Numbered from the stretch's first letter, positions 8,113 through 18,416 are shown. The stretch is DNA of 64,000 nucleotides from UBA9647 sp049522195 (GCA_049522195.1 JBEKOB010000007.1:6577-70576); one strand, 5' to 3'. A program made the numbers and translations. Notes: generated from the letters alone by a model not told the origin.

Positions 8113-9807
8113 ATGCGCTTTTCGAAGGCTTTCATCCCCACGCAGAAGGAAACTCCTGCTGACGCAACGATTCCGAGTCATCAATTAATGCTCCGCGCTG
8201 GACTGATGCGGCAGCTCACTGCCGGCGTTTATTCGTTCCTGCCCCTCGGCTATCGGGCAATGCTCAAGGCAATGCAGATTGTCCGGGAAGAAATGAACTC
8301 CATCGGAGGGCAGGAATTCTACCTCCCGGCTCTCAATCCTGAATCGCTCTGGATACAGAGCGGCCGGCGGGATATCCCCAACTTCATTCTGAGCATTAAG
8401 GAACGAGATCTCGTTCTTGCGCCAACGCACGAGGAAGTCATTGCCTACATCGCTTCAATGCATATCCAGTCATACAAGGACTTGCCTCAGATCTGGTACC
8501 AGATACAGACCAAGTTTCGGAACGAACCGCGGCCCCGTTCAGGAGTCCTGAGAGGGCGTCAGTTCATCATGAAAGATTCCTATACGCTCGATACGACGTG
8601 GGAGGGACTCGATGCAGGGTACGATGCGCACGCTCAGGCATACCGGAGTATTTTCACCCGTTGCGGGCTGAAATTCTTTGTGGTGGGAGCATCGAGTGGT
8701 GCAATGGGGGGAACGGGGTCCCAAGAGTTCATGGTCGAGTCAGAATCGGGAGAAGACACGGTTGTTCTCTGCGACAAATGCGGCTACGCAGCCAATCTGG
8801 AAGTCGCAAGTTCCACTTTGCCGAAGGCGGGACGTGATGGCGACAGGAAGCCGGTGGCAGACATCCATACTCCGAATGTCCACACCATTGATGAACTGGC
8901 TGATTTCCTGAAGGTCGACCGGACGCGCCTCGCCAAGTCCCTGGTGTATCGTCATAATGGGAAGCCCCTCCTCATTCTGATGGTGGGGAATGATCAGCTC
9001 AATGAGTCAAAGCTCGGGGCGGCGTTGGGCGGCGGCGAGTTTCATGCTATGGAAGCGGAGGAACTCAAGGCTTTGACGGGCGCAGACGCAGGTTCGATTG
9101 GCCCCATCGGTTTGAAAGGATTTCGAATCATCGCAGACAAGCGGCTCGAGGGGGCAAACAATCTCATCAGCGGAGCGAATCGGAATGACTTCCACATTGG
9201 GAACATCGATATGCAACGCGATGTGACCGTCGATGGGTTCTTCGATCTCCGCACCGTCGAGGCAGGCGAAACCTGCGCCTCCTGTGGATCAGCCCTGAAA
9301 ATCTCGAACGCCATCGAGCTGGGACATATCTTCAAACTTGGAACAAAATATGCCGACGCCCTCAACGTCACTTACCTTGATGAGGCCGGACAGGCGAAAC
9401 CGGTAATCATGGGAAGCTACGGCATCGGAATCGAGCGAATCATCGCTTGTGCGATCGAACAGAACCATGATGCAGACGGCATCATCTGGGACAAATCGCT
9501 TGCCCCATATCTGGTGCACGTCATTGCGATCAACATGAATAACAAAGAGGTCGTCCTGCACTCGAACCAGGTTTACAAGTCGCTGAACGAGGCAGGCGTG
9601 GACGCACTCTTTGACGACCGGGCCAACGTTTCTCCCGGCTTCAAGTTCAAGGATGCCGACCTTCTTGGGATGCCAATACAGGTTATCGTCGGCGAGAAGG
9701 GGCTCAAGAACGGCCAGGTTGAGGTGAAGGTACGTCGCACGAAAGATCGAACGATGGTACCATTTGCTGACCTTGTTCCCGCGGTCAAAAAGTTGTTATC
9801 TCTGTAA
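8113..9807 (+). CDS. proS: Prolyl-tRNA synthetase, bacterial type
   Basis: A 564-residue class II aminoacyl-tRNA synthetase attaching proline to tRNA-Pro. The N-terminal catalytic core shows LMLRAGLMRQLTAGVYSFLP and the motif 2 region NEPRPRSGVLRGRQF. Between about residues 230 and 390 lies the INS editing domain characteristic of bacterial enzymes (it clears mischarged Ala-tRNA). Motif 3 is GSYGIGIERI near residue 437, and a C-terminal anticodon-binding domain follows (VNLK-like segment DRANVSPGFKFKDADLLGMP). Length is normal for the bacterial type. The ATG at 8113 begins the family-typical N terminus MRFSKAFIPTQKE. No Shine-Dalgarno sequence is seen and the leader carries direct repeats. 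An aldehyde dehydrogenase gene follows after 6 bp. Confidence 0.97.
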   Translation: MRFSKAFIPTQKETPADATIPSHQLMLRAGLMRQLTAGVYSFLPLGYRAMLKAMQIVREEMNSIGGQEFYLPALNPESLWIQSGRRDIPNFILSIKERDLVLAPTHEEVIAYIASMHIQSYKDLPQIWYQIQTKFRNEPRPRSGVLRGRQFIMKDSYTLDTTWEGLDAGYDAHAQAYRSIFTRCGLKFFVVGASSGAMGGTGSQEFMVESESGEDTVVLCDKCGYAANLEVASSTLPKAGRDGDRKPVADIHTPNVHTIDELADFLKVDRTRLAKSLVYRHNGKPLLILMVGNDQLNESKLGAALGGGEFHAMEAEELKALTGADAGSIGPIGLKGFRIIADKRLEGANNLISGANRNDFHIGNIDMQRDVTVDGFFDLRTVEAGETCASCGSALKISNAIELGHIFKLGTKYADALNVTYLDEAGQAKPVIMGSYGIGIERIIACAIEQNHDADGIIWDKSLAPYLVHVIAINMNNKEVVLHSNQVYKSLNEAGVDALFDDRANVSPGFKFKDADLLGMPIQVIVGEKGLKNGQVEVKVRRTKDRTMVPFADLVPAVKKLLSL

Positions 9808-9813
9808 AGCCTT

Positions 9814-11247
9814 ATGCCTACACCAGCGGCACCGTACTACGTCGGTGGCGAGTGGACGGGAAATTCGACTGACGGCTCAATTGTCGATATTCTCAATCCG
9901 TTCGACAATTCTCTCGTGGGGAAGGTGGCGCTTGCCAGCGATGCCGACCTCGACAAGGCTATAGAGAGAGCCCTCCAGGGATTCCAAAAGACCCGGGGTC
10001 TGCAGAGCTACGAGCGGCATGAGATCCTTTCCTCGATTGCTTCGAGGATCAGAGAACAGAAGGAAGATTTCGCCGCTGGGCTTGTGGCGGAAGTTGGCAA
10101 GCCGATTTCTGCGGCAAGGGTCGAGATTGAGAGGTCCATCATCACGTTTCAATATGCTGCCGAGGAGGCCAGGAGGCTTGGCGGAGATGTGGTCCCCCTC
10201 GACATCATCGCGGCAGGCCAAAACCGGTATGGGGTCGTCCGCCGATTTCCAATTGGCGTCATACTCGGGATTTCACCTTTCAATTTTCCACTCAACCTGG
10301 TAGCCCACAAAGTCGCTCCTGCGATCGCAAGCGGCAATGCATTCATCCTGAAGCCGGCAACGCAGGCCTCGTTGACAAGTCTGCGGTTGGCGAGAGTCAT
10401 TGAATCGTCGGGGTATCCGCCTCAGGCGTTCAGCGTTCTCCCGTGCACAAACGCCTTGGCAGAGCAACTTGTTCAAGATGAACGGATAAAGTTGTTAAGT
10501 TTCACGGGGAGCCCGGTCGTCGGTTGGTCTCTAAAATCTAAAGCAGGGAAGAAGAAGGTTATTCTGGAACTCGGAGGTAATGCCGGTGTCATCGTAGACC
10601 GATCAGCGAACCTCGAAGTTGCGGTGAAGAAAAATGTGCTCGGTTCGTTTGTGTACTCCGGTCAGGTCTGCATCAAGGTTCAGCGAATCTATATCCACTC
10701 GGAAATATTCGACGAGTACGTCTCGCGCTTCCTTGAAGCGGTCAGAGCTCTTGCAACTGGTAACCCGCAACATCCCAACACCATCGTCGGTCCCGTCATC
10801 AGTTCTGACAATGTGGATCGAATCTTGAGCTGGATTGAAGAGGCAAAAGATCTTGGTGCGAAGGTCCTCTGTGGTGGTGGTCATATCGGCAGTGTGATCG
10901 AACCTACAGTGCTGATCGATGTTCCGTCTGAAGCGAAGGTTTTTTGCACAGAAGTGTTTGGTCCGGTTGTGACACTGCACAAATTCGATTCAATCGAGGA
11001 AGCCGTGGCTGGGGTCAATGATTCACGATACGGACTGCAGGCCGGACTCTTCTCGAACGACTACCGGAATATCCAATATGCTTATGAGCGCCTCGAAGTA
11101 GGGGCAGTGATTATTAACGAGAATCCGACCTTCAGGGTGGATAATATGCCGTACGGGGGAATCAAGGACTCAGGATTCGGGCGCGAGGGTGTGCGGTACG
11201 CGATCGAAGAAATGACCGAACCGAAAATGCTGGCACTTGGTGTGTGA
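9814..11247 (+). CDS. NAD(P)-dependent aldehyde dehydrogenase
   Basis: A 477-residue aldehyde dehydrogenase superfamily enzyme oxidising an aldehyde to the acid. The cofactor-binding segment GVILGISPFNFPLNLVAHK is followed by LSFTGSPVVGW, the general-base Glu of LELGGN and the catalytic Cys of YSGQVCIKVQR. The C terminus PYGGIKDSGFGREGVRYA is typical. The overall pattern is closest to lactaldehyde, phosphonoacetaldehyde and non-phosphorylating GAPDH-like members, which also have SGQVC-type sites, so the substrate is left open. It starts 6 bp after proS and probably shares its transcript. Confidence 0.9.
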   Translation: MPTPAAPYYVGGEWTGNSTDGSIVDILNPFDNSLVGKVALASDADLDKAIERALQGFQKTRGLQSYERHEILSSIASRIREQKEDFAAGLVAEVGKPISAARVEIERSIITFQYAAEEARRLGGDVVPLDIIAAGQNRYGVVRRFPIGVILGISPFNFPLNLVAHKVAPAIASGNAFILKPATQASLTSLRLARVIESSGYPPQAFSVLPCTNALAEQLVQDERIKLLSFTGSPVVGWSLKSKAGKKKVILELGGNAGVIVDRSANLEVAVKKNVLGSFVYSGQVCIKVQRIYIHSEIFDEYVSRFLEAVRALATGNPQHPNTIVGPVISSDNVDRILSWIEEAKDLGAKVLCGGGHIGSVIEPTVLIDVPSEAKVFCTEVFGPVVTLHKFDSIEEAVAGVNDSRYGLQAGLFSNDYRNIQYAYERLEVGAVIINENPTFRVDNMPYGGIKDSGFGREGVRYAIEEMTEPKMLALGV

Positions 11248-11260
11248 TTTGCTCCCGCTG

Positions 11261-11289
11261 TTGACTTCCAGTTTTGTACTTCGTACTCT
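11261..11289 (+). promoter_or_regulatory. Putative promoter for dnaE
   Basis: TTGACT, a 17-bp spacer and TACTCT lie 47 bp before the dnaE start, in the 88-bp gap after the aldehyde dehydrogenase gene. Spacing is ideal and the -10 is moderate. Confidence 0.4.
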
Positions 11290-11335
11290 CTGCTTGGTCA
11301 CCTTCATTCATGATTCTTGTTCCGACGTTGTGAGT

Positions 11336-14300
11336 ATGCCTGAGTTCATTCACCTCCACAATCATTCGCATTACAGTCTCCTTGACGGCGCAGCGACAGT
11401 TGAGACACTGATTGGTGCAGCCGTCCAAAACAAGATGCCCGCAGTTGCCCTTACGGATCATGGCGTTTTGTTTGGAGCTCTCGAATTCTACAAGAAAGCG
11501 AAGAAGGCGGGGATCAAGCCCATCGTGGGCTGCGAAGCGTACATCGTGACACGCGGCAGCAGGTTTGACAAGACCCTTCAATCGGAAAAATCAAGTCAGG
11601 GTCAGGGGCGTGGAATTTACCATCATATCCTCCTGCTTGCCAAGGACGAGCGTGGGTATAGGAATCTGATCAAGCTCATCACGCTTGGCCACACTGAAGG
11701 ATTCTATTACAAACCTCGCATCGATGTCGAAATCCTGAACCAATATAGGGAAGGGATTATCGCGACCTCCGCGTGTCCAGGAGGGATAGTTGGGTCTCAG
11801 CTGGTCAACGGGAACTATGAAGAGGCCAAAGCGGTAGCCGGAATCTATAAGGATATCTTTGGTGAAGATTTCTACATCGAGATCCAGAATCACGGGGTGG
11901 AGGTGGAGAAATCCATCCTTCAAAACGCTCCTCGAATCGCCAAAGAGCTCGGCCTGAAGATAGTTGGAACAAACGATTGTCACTACATCAGTGCCCAGCA
12001 CGCGATGGCCCATAACATCATGCTGTGCATTCCTGATGCCACCAGCACCTACGTCCCCGACTACAAGACCCTGCGCTACGGCACCGACCAACTCTACTTC
12101 AAGTCCTCCACCGAGATGGTCCGAGCCTTCAAGGACTTCCCTGAGGCAGTGACATCAACGCTCGAAATCGCTGAGAAATGCAACCTGACGCTTGAGCTGA
12201 AGAAGAATCACATGCCCCAGTTTCCGATCCCTCAGGAGGAAGGGGTCGCGTCTCTCGAAGACTACCTCGATAAGCTTTCCCGCGCGGGGCTCCGGAGACG
12301 CTATCCGGAGATTACGCCGGAAATCAATGCGCGCCTCGACCATGAGCTTGACGTGATCAAGCGTATGGGGTATGCCGGTTACTTTCTCATTGTCCAGGAT
12401 TTCATCAATGCAGCGCGAAGCATGGGTATCCGCGTCGGACCCGGTCGCGGGAGTGCTGCCGGAAGCATCGTGTCGTATGCACTTGGTATCACGGATGTCG
12501 ATCCCATTCATTTCGATCTCCTGTTCGAGCGCTTCCTCAACCCCGACCGTGTCAGCATGCCTGACATTGACGTCGATTTTGCCGATGACAAACGGGATCA
12601 GGTCATCAATTATGTGAAACAGAAGTACGGCGAGAATTCCGTGGCGCAGATCGTCACCTTCGGTACGCTCTCAACACGAGCTGTGTTGAAGGATGTGGGA
12701 AGGGTTCTCGGCGTTCCTCTGGGAATCATCGATCCGCTCACGAAGCACATCCCTGTTGTCCTCGGAAAGGTCACACCACTGGCCGAGGCCCTCGAGTCTG
12801 TCCCGGAGTTGAGGACTATCAAGGAAACGGGAGATGACAAGATCCGCCTGATGATTGATACCGCGCTCGTGCTTGAAGGTATGAACCGCAACGTGTCCAC
12901 ACACGCGGCAGGCATTGTCATTGCACCGGGAGAGATCAGTGACTACGTCCCGATGTACAAGACCCCGCAAACGGACCTCATGACTCAGTATAACATGAAG
13001 GACCTCGAGGAGGCTGGGCTCCTCAAAATGGACTTCCTGGGTCTACGGACACTGACGGTCATCGACAATGCGCTTCAGCTCATTAAGAAGAATCATGGGA
13101 TCGACATAGATCTTGATAAGATTCCCGTCGACGATTCAAAGACCCTCGACCTCTTCTGCAACGGTCAAACGGTCGCTGTCTTCCAGTTTGAAAGTTCCGG
13201 AATGACAGACTACCTCCGCAAGCTCAAGCCCACCTCGATTCATGACCTTGTTGCTATGAATGCCCTCTACCGGCCGGGTCCGATGGAGAACATTCCTGAC
13301 TTCATCGACAGGAAGCATGGCAGGAAGAGAATTGAATACATTCATCCGAAACTTGAATCCATCCTAAAAGAAACATACGGGATCATTGTCTACCAGGAAC
13401 AGGTGATCAAGATTGCGAGCGAGATCGGAGGCTTGAGTCTTGCCCAAGCGGATCTGCTGCGACGCGCGATGGGGAAAAAAGACAAAGAGTTGATGGCGAA
13501 GCAGAAGAAGGAGTTTGTCGATGGAGCCGTGAAGAAGGCCATCGATCGAAAGATTGCGGGAGACATCTTCGACTTGATCGAGAAATTCGCGTCGTACGGA
13601 TTCAACAAGTCGCACAGTGTTGCGTATTCCGTGCTGGCATATCAAACGGCTTACCTGAAGGCGCACTACGCCGCCGAGTATATGGCTGCGACGATGACGA
13701 GTGAAGTTTCAGACACAGACAAGATCGTCATCCTGACAGACGATTGCAGAAAACTCGGGATACCTGTGCTTCCTCCTGATGTGAACGAAGGAGACGTTAC
13801 ATTTGTTGTCAAACAAGAGGCGATCCGCTTTGGTCTGAGCGCCATCAAGAACGTCGGCGTGAGTGCTGTCGAGGCCATCGTTCGTACCCGGACTGAAAAA
13901 GGTCCATTCGCCGACATTTTCGATTTCTGCGCCCGCGTCGACCTTCGCCTCGTGAACAAGAAAACGTTGGAGAGCCTTATTCAGGCTGGTGCGTTCGACT
14001 CATTGCACGTGAATCGTGCCCAGCTCTTCGAGAGCGTCGAAAAAGCCGTAGGACACGGACAAAACGTTCAGGAGCATTCAGGAAAGGGACAGTCGAACCT
14101 GTTCGAGACGAGCACAGCCAAGCTCGATGTCAGACCTTCGCTGCCATCTGTAGAACCTTGGAAAGAAGCCGAGATTCTTGCACGCGAGAAAGCGGTCCTC
14201 GGATTCTATTTGTCAGGGCACCCCCTGGACAAATATCGGGAGGAGATAGAGGCGTTTGCGAATACCCGCCTCGGAAATGCGTCTGGCCTGAAGACCCACT

Positions 14301-14800
14301 CGACCGTACGAGCATGCGGAATCGTTGCGGCCGTGAAGAGGAAGATTGACAAGAAGGGAAACACGATGGCGTTCGTCACCCTCGAAGACTTCACAGGGAA
14401 AGCCGACTGCATTGTGTTTTCTGATCCATTTCAGAAATATGCCCGGATACTCACTCCGGAATCGATGGTAATGGTCATCGGGAAGGGGGAAACGACGGGT
14501 GATCTCCTGAAGATACTCGTGAATGAGGTCATACCGATGGAAAACGTTCGTGAACGCTTCACCAAGAGCATTTCTCTGTTTGTGAACCTGGATGCTGTCA
14601 GTGAAGAGACAGTGCAACAGCTTCGCGCAATCATGGAGCGGCATCGCGGCAAGTGCTCATGCTACGTGAATCTGACGGGTGGCGGATTATCCAAGAAATC
14701 TGTATATTTAATCAGGAATGTAAGCGTTGAACCGAGCGCACAGTTCATCGGCCTGGTCAGGCAGTTGCTGGGCCCTGCGTCCGTTCGGTTACAGGGTTAA
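11336..14800 (+). CDS. dnaE: DNA polymerase III alpha subunit
   Basis: An 1154-residue replicative polymerase, the catalytic subunit of the chromosomal replicase. It opens with the PHP domain (FIHLHNHSHYSLLDGAA, ALTDHGV, GCEAYI), whose metal-ligand histidines look intact. The palm domain follows with GPGRGSAAGSIVSYALG and the catalytic triad region MPDIDVDFADD near residues 406-416. Then come the fingers, the tandem helix-hairpin-helix and an OB fold (HSTVRACGIVAAVKRK) near residue 985. The family N terminus fixes the start at the ATG at 11336; the frame extends further upstream but without similarity. No clear Shine-Dalgarno sequence is seen. thioredoxin follows after 23 bp. Confidence 0.97.
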   Translation: MPEFIHLHNHSHYSLLDGAATVETLIGAAVQNKMPAVALTDHGVLFGALEFYKKAKKAGIKPIVGCEAYIVTRGSRFDKTLQSEKSSQGQGRGIYHHILLLAKDERGYRNLIKLITLGHTEGFYYKPRIDVEILNQYREGIIATSACPGGIVGSQLVNGNYEEAKAVAGIYKDIFGEDFYIEIQNHGVEVEKSILQNAPRIAKELGLKIVGTNDCHYISAQHAMAHNIMLCIPDATSTYVPDYKTLRYGTDQLYFKSSTEMVRAFKDFPEAVTSTLEIAEKCNLTLELKKNHMPQFPIPQEEGVASLEDYLDKLSRAGLRRRYPEITPEINARLDHELDVIKRMGYAGYFLIVQDFINAARSMGIRVGPGRGSAAGSIVSYALGITDVDPIHFDLLFERFLNPDRVSMPDIDVDFADDKRDQVINYVKQKYGENSVAQIVTFGTLSTRAVLKDVGRVLGVPLGIIDPLTKHIPVVLGKVTPLAEALESVPELRTIKETGDDKIRLMIDTALVLEGMNRNVSTHAAGIVIAPGEISDYVPMYKTPQTDLMTQYNMKDLEEAGLLKMDFLGLRTLTVIDNALQLIKKNHGIDIDLDKIPVDDSKTLDLFCNGQTVAVFQFESSGMTDYLRKLKPTSIHDLVAMNALYRPGPMENIPDFIDRKHGRKRIEYIHPKLESILKETYGIIVYQEQVIKIASEIGGLSLAQADLLRRAMGKKDKELMAKQKKEFVDGAVKKAIDRKIAGDIFDLIEKFASYGFNKSHSVAYSVLAYQTAYLKAHYAAEYMAATMTSEVSDTDKIVILTDDCRKLGIPVLPPDVNEGDVTFVVKQEAIRFGLSAIKNVGVSAVEAIVRTRTEKGPFADIFDFCARVDLRLVNKKTLESLIQAGAFDSLHVNRAQLFESVEKAVGHGQNVQEHSGKGQSNLFETSTAKLDVRPSLPSVEPWKEAEILAREKAVLGFYLSGHPLDKYREEIEAFANTRLGNASGLKTHSTVRACGIVAAVKRKIDKKGNTMAFVTLEDFTGKADCIVFSDPFQKYARILTPESMVMVIGKGETTGDLLKILVNEVIPMENVRERFTKSISLFVNLDAVSEETVQQLRAIMERHRGKCSCYVNLTGGGLSKKSVYLIRNVSVEPSAQFIGLVRQLLGPASVRLQG

Positions 14801-14823
14801 TCTCTTGAAAGGAAGAACTATTG

Positions 14824-15147
14824 ATGAAGCCGATTGAAGTGACTGATGCTAATTTTCAAAAAGAGGTGCTGGAATCGCAGACCCCAGTGCTGGTGGATTT
14901 CTGGGCGGAGTGGTGCGGTCCGTGCAAGATGATCGCTCCCGTCGTGGAGCAGCTCGCGAAAGATTTTGATGGAAAACTGAAGGTGGGGAAGGTCGATGTG
15001 GACTCGAATCAACAGACATCGATGGCTTTCGGCATCCGGAGTATTCCGACTCTCTTGATCTTCAAGAATGGGAAAGTCGTCGATCAGATTGTTGGTGCGG
15101 TTCCCAAACAAGCACTTGCAGACAAGGTGACAAAACACCTTAATTGA
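14824..15147 (+). CDS. trxA: Thioredoxin
   Basis: A 107-residue cytosolic thioredoxin that reduces protein disulfides. The active site WCGPCKMIAPV is intact, preceded by LVDFWAEW, and the cis-Pro segment RSIPTLLIFKNG is present. The start is ATG at 14824, preceded by GAAAGGAAG; a TTG codon directly before it is unlikely to be used. A good rho-independent terminator follows 15 bp after the stop. Confidence 0.97.
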   Translation: MKPIEVTDANFQKEVLESQTPVLVDFWAEWCGPCKMIAPVVEQLAKDFDGKLKVGKVDVDSNQQTSMAFGIRSIPTLLIFKNGKVVDQIVGAVPKQALADKVTKHLN

Positions 15148-15162
15148 CGAGCGTTCAGTACA

Positions 15163-15204
15163 TGCGAGAAGTCTGCGGAGGCGCGGCTTCTCGCATTTTT
15201 ATTT
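15163..15204 (+). terminator. Rho-independent terminator after trxA
   Basis: A 9-bp perfect stem (TGCGAGAAG with CTTCTCGCA) and a 15-base loop are followed by TTTTTATTT. It ends the dnaE-trxA unit and lies only 32 bp before the aspS start. Confidence 0.88.
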
Positions 15205-15236
15205 CTATTGCAAGAACAGGCAAAAGGGTCATCACG

Positions 15237-17003
15237 GTGAGTACATACAAGAAGAGAACGCACACATGCGGGGCGCTGAGAAAATCAGACATCGGCAAGA
15301 CGGTCACCTTAACCGGTTGGGTTGACGTGCGGCGCGATCTTGGCGGCGTCGTCTTTATCGACTTGCGGGATCGGTACGGGATCACGCAGGTGGTCTTTGC
15401 CCCGCAGCACGACCAACAAGCTCATGAACTTTCGCAAAACTTGCGATCGGAATTTGTCATTTCCGTGACGGGAAAGGTCGAACTCCGGCCGGAAGGTACC
15501 GCAAATCCGGAAATCGCGACAGGCGATATCGATGTCGCTGGTGCCGAATTGATGATCCTGAATAAAGCCGAGACTCCTCCGTTTCCGATTGAGAATGACA
15601 TCGAGGTCAACGAAGACCTTCGGCTCAGATACCGTTACCTGGATTTGCGTCGCCCCGTAATGCAGAAGAACCTGATCACCCGCCATCGCGTGTACCAGGT
15701 AACGCGCTCATACTACGATCGCCACGGGTTCATAGAGATCGAGACACCGATTCTCATGAAGAGCACACCCGAAGGGGCGAGAGATTACCTCGTTCCCAGC
15801 AGAATCCACCGCGGAAAGTTTTTTGCGCTTCCACAATCGCCGCAAACATACAAGCAGATCCTGATGGTCGCGGGCATGGACCGCTATTTCCAGATCGTGA
15901 AGTGCTTTCGTGATGAAGATCTTCGCGCAGATCGTCAAATGGAGTTCACGCAAATCGACGTTGAGATGTCATTCGTCGATGAAGACGATGTTCTGGGGAT
16001 AACGGAAGGGCTTATGGTTGAGATGTGGAAGGAAATCCTCGGCGTGAGCGTGCAGGCTCCATTCCTTCGTCTCACATACAAAGAGGCGATGGAACGGTAC
16101 GGGAGCGACAAGCCTGACACCCGTTTCGGATTAGAAATTGCTGATTGCTCGAGTGCGGTAGCAGAAAGTGGATTCCGCGTCTTCAGCGACACGGTAAGAA
16201 AGGGGGGCATCGTCGCAGGCTTTGCGATACCAGGGCTTTCCGACTACACACGAAATCAACTCGACGGCCTGACTGATCTGGCAAAGTCCCTCGGAGCTGG
16301 GGGACTTGTGTATGTGAAGTGCCATGCCGACAAAATCGAGTCGTCTGTCGATAAGTTTGTAAAGCCAGATGAGGTAAAAGCGATTGCCGAGAAAATTGGA
16401 GCGAAAACCGGAGATCTCATCCTGCTGGTATCGGGTCCATGGCAAAAGGCATTGACCATCCTCGGCTTGCTCAGACTTGAAATGGCGAACCGGTTGAAGC
16501 TGATCCCGTCGGACAAGTGGAATTTTCTCTGGGTGACTGATTTCCCGCTTCTTGAGTTCAGCGAAGAGGAAAAGCGTTTTGTTGCAGTGCATCATCCATT
16601 CACATCCCCAAAGCCGGAGGATGTGCAGCTGCTCGATTCGGATCCGGGAAAAGCACGGGCACGGGCATATGATCTCGTTTTGAACGGGAATGAAATTGCC
16701 GGCGGAAGCATCAGAATCGCCGACTCCGCGCTGCAAAGCAAGATGTTCGCGTTGATGGGCATCGGCGAAGAGGAAGCGCGCCTGAAGTTTGGGTTCATGC
16801 TGGACGCGTTCAAGTTCGGCGCTCCTCCTCATGGAGGCATTGCCTATGGATTGGATCGTCTCGTGATGCTGCTGACCGGCCAAAAATCGATTCGGGATGT
16901 CATCGCTTTCCCAAAGACGGCCAGTGCAACGTCGCTCATGGATGATTGCCCTTCGACCGTTGAGAAGAAACAGCTCGACGAATTACATATCCGGATTGTA
17001 TAG
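15237..17003 (+). CDS. aspS: Aspartyl-tRNA synthetase, bacterial type
   Basis: A 588-residue class IIb synthetase charging tRNA-Asp. An N-terminal OB anticodon-binding domain (VTLTGWVDVRRDLGGVVFID) leads to the catalytic core with motif 2 KCFRDEDLRADRQMEFTQID and motif 3 GGIAYGLDRLVMLL, and the bacterial GAD insertion domain lies in between (about residues 290-420). The start is GTG at 15237, preceded by AAAAGGG. The longer open frame upstream runs through the trxA terminator and is rejected. No discriminating/non-discriminating call is made, since no gatCAB genes are visible here. Confidence 0.96.
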   Translation: MSTYKKRTHTCGALRKSDIGKTVTLTGWVDVRRDLGGVVFIDLRDRYGITQVVFAPQHDQQAHELSQNLRSEFVISVTGKVELRPEGTANPEIATGDIDVAGAELMILNKAETPPFPIENDIEVNEDLRLRYRYLDLRRPVMQKNLITRHRVYQVTRSYYDRHGFIEIETPILMKSTPEGARDYLVPSRIHRGKFFALPQSPQTYKQILMVAGMDRYFQIVKCFRDEDLRADRQMEFTQIDVEMSFVDEDDVLGITEGLMVEMWKEILGVSVQAPFLRLTYKEAMERYGSDKPDTRFGLEIADCSSAVAESGFRVFSDTVRKGGIVAGFAIPGLSDYTRNQLDGLTDLAKSLGAGGLVYVKCHADKIESSVDKFVKPDEVKAIAEKIGAKTGDLILLVSGPWQKALTILGLLRLEMANRLKLIPSDKWNFLWVTDFPLLEFSEEEKRFVAVHHPFTSPKPEDVQLLDSDPGKARARAYDLVLNGNEIAGGSIRIADSALQSKMFALMGIGEEEARLKFGFMLDAFKFGAPPHGGIAYGLDRLVMLLTGQKSIRDVIAFPKTASATSLMDDCPSTVEKKQLDELHIRIV

Positions 17004-17050
17004 GTCTTAATGATGATCCACTATCGCGGAGAAACGCCTCGCACTCTGAG

Positions 17051-18412
17051 ATGAAATCCCGCATTTGCATAGCATCCGGCCAGGGATTCTGGGGCGATCT
17101 CCTGACTGCGCCAATCGATCAGGTCACCAAGGGCCCGATTGATTACCTGGTGATGGACTACCTTGCTGAGGTGACCATGTCCATTCTCCAGAAGCAGAAA
17201 AGGAAAGATCCCCGTCTGGGGTATGCAAAGGATCTCATTCCTCTCATCGAGCAGATACTTCCCCTGTGTGTCGAGCACAATATCAAGATCATCACAAACG
17301 GGGGAGGGGTAAATCCGTTGAGTTGCAGTAATGCAATTCTCGCTGTCGCCAGGAAGCTCGGCGTGACAAACTTGAAGGTAGGTGTCGTCAGCGGAGACGA
17401 TATCCTGAATCGGATTCCCTTCCTGCAATCACAGGGAATCGAGCTGAAGAACATGGAAACGGGGGAGCCCCTCGAACATGTTTTGGAACGGCTGGAAAGT
17501 GCGAACGTCTACTTTGGTGCTTGGCCTATCGTCGAGGCACTTCAACTGGGGGCCCAGATCGTTATTACCGGTCGCACGACAGATACAGGACTCACCCTTG
17601 CTCCGATGATCTATGAGTTCGGGTGGGGTAAAACAGACTGGAACAAGCTCGCCGCCGGAACAATTGCAGGACACATACTCGAATGTGGTGGACAGGCTTC
17701 GGGGGGAAATTTTTCAGGAGACTGGAAGGCCGTCCCGGATCTCGAGCACATTGGGTTCCCGATTGCTGAGGCAAGTCCAAATGGAGAAGTAATCATCACG
17801 AAACATGTCAACTCCGGTGGTTTGGTCTCGGTTCAAACGGTAAAAGAACAACTCGTTTATGAGATCGGGGACCCGCGGAATTACATCACGCCTGATTGTG
17901 TGGCCGATTTCACGAGCATCAGGTTGAAGCAGGCGGGGGATAACCGGGTCAGTGTTTCAGAGATCCAAGGCAAACCGGCGACACCGTTCTACAAAGTTTC
18001 GATGGCCTACCTTGATGGATATACGGCGTTTGGGACGTTGACATACTCCTGGCCCGATGCGCTGGCAAAAGCAAAGCGTGCAGATGAGATCTTGCGGGCG
18101 CGGCTTACTGACCTGAATCTCAAATTCGAGGAAATCCACACGGAGTATCTCGGATACAATTCATGTCATGGGCCGCTTGCACCAGAACTGCAGGATCCTA
18201 ATGAAGTCGTCCTGAGGATCGGTGTGCGGGGTCAGGATGTCGATTCGGTGGAACGCTTTGGAAAGGAACTCGCCCCGCTTATCTTGACCGGACCGCCCGC
18301 TGTAACAGGGTTCGCAGGGGGCAGGCCGAAGCCCAAAGAAGTAATCTCATACTGGCCGGCACTTATGCCGAAGACAGCGGTTTCGCCCGAAGTTGTTATT
18401 AATCAACTTTGA
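17051..18412 (+). CDS. AtuA-family (DUF1446) protein
   Basis: A 453-residue member of the AtuA/DUF1446 family, named for a gene of acyclic terpene utilisation in Pseudomonas; the biochemical reaction is not known to me. Family hallmarks are IASGQGFWGDLL at the start, VMDYLAEVTMSIL, KIITNGGGVNP, ITGRTTDTGL, the glycine-rich HILECGGQASGGNFSG and the conserved GYNSCHG near residue 370. Related proteins usually carry an additional C-terminal domain of about 100 residues. Here that part is a separate gene starting 4 bp downstream. The family is often found near acyl-CoA metabolism genes, but none is adjacent here. Confidence 0.85.
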   Translation: MKSRICIASGQGFWGDLLTAPIDQVTKGPIDYLVMDYLAEVTMSILQKQKRKDPRLGYAKDLIPLIEQILPLCVEHNIKIITNGGGVNPLSCSNAILAVARKLGVTNLKVGVVSGDDILNRIPFLQSQGIELKNMETGEPLEHVLERLESANVYFGAWPIVEALQLGAQIVITGRTTDTGLTLAPMIYEFGWGKTDWNKLAAGTIAGHILECGGQASGGNFSGDWKAVPDLEHIGFPIAEASPNGEVIITKHVNSGGLVSVQTVKEQLVYEIGDPRNYITPDCVADFTSIRLKQAGDNRVSVSEIQGKPATPFYKVSMAYLDGYTAFGTLTYSWPDALAKAKRADEILRARLTDLNLKFEEIHTEYLGYNSCHGPLAPELQDPNEVVLRIGVRGQDVDSVERFGKELAPLILTGPPAVTGFAGGRPKPKEVISYWPALMPKTAVSPEVVINQL

Positions 18413-18416
18413 GATC

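Noticed and set aside
15144..15236. Longer N terminus for AspRS
   Set aside because: It would cross the trxA terminator and adds residues unlike the family; GTG at 15237 has a ribosome-binding site.
16131..16883. 250-codon open frame opposite aspS
   Set aside because: Antisense shadow of a strongly coding, conserved gene; no recognisable product and no start signal.
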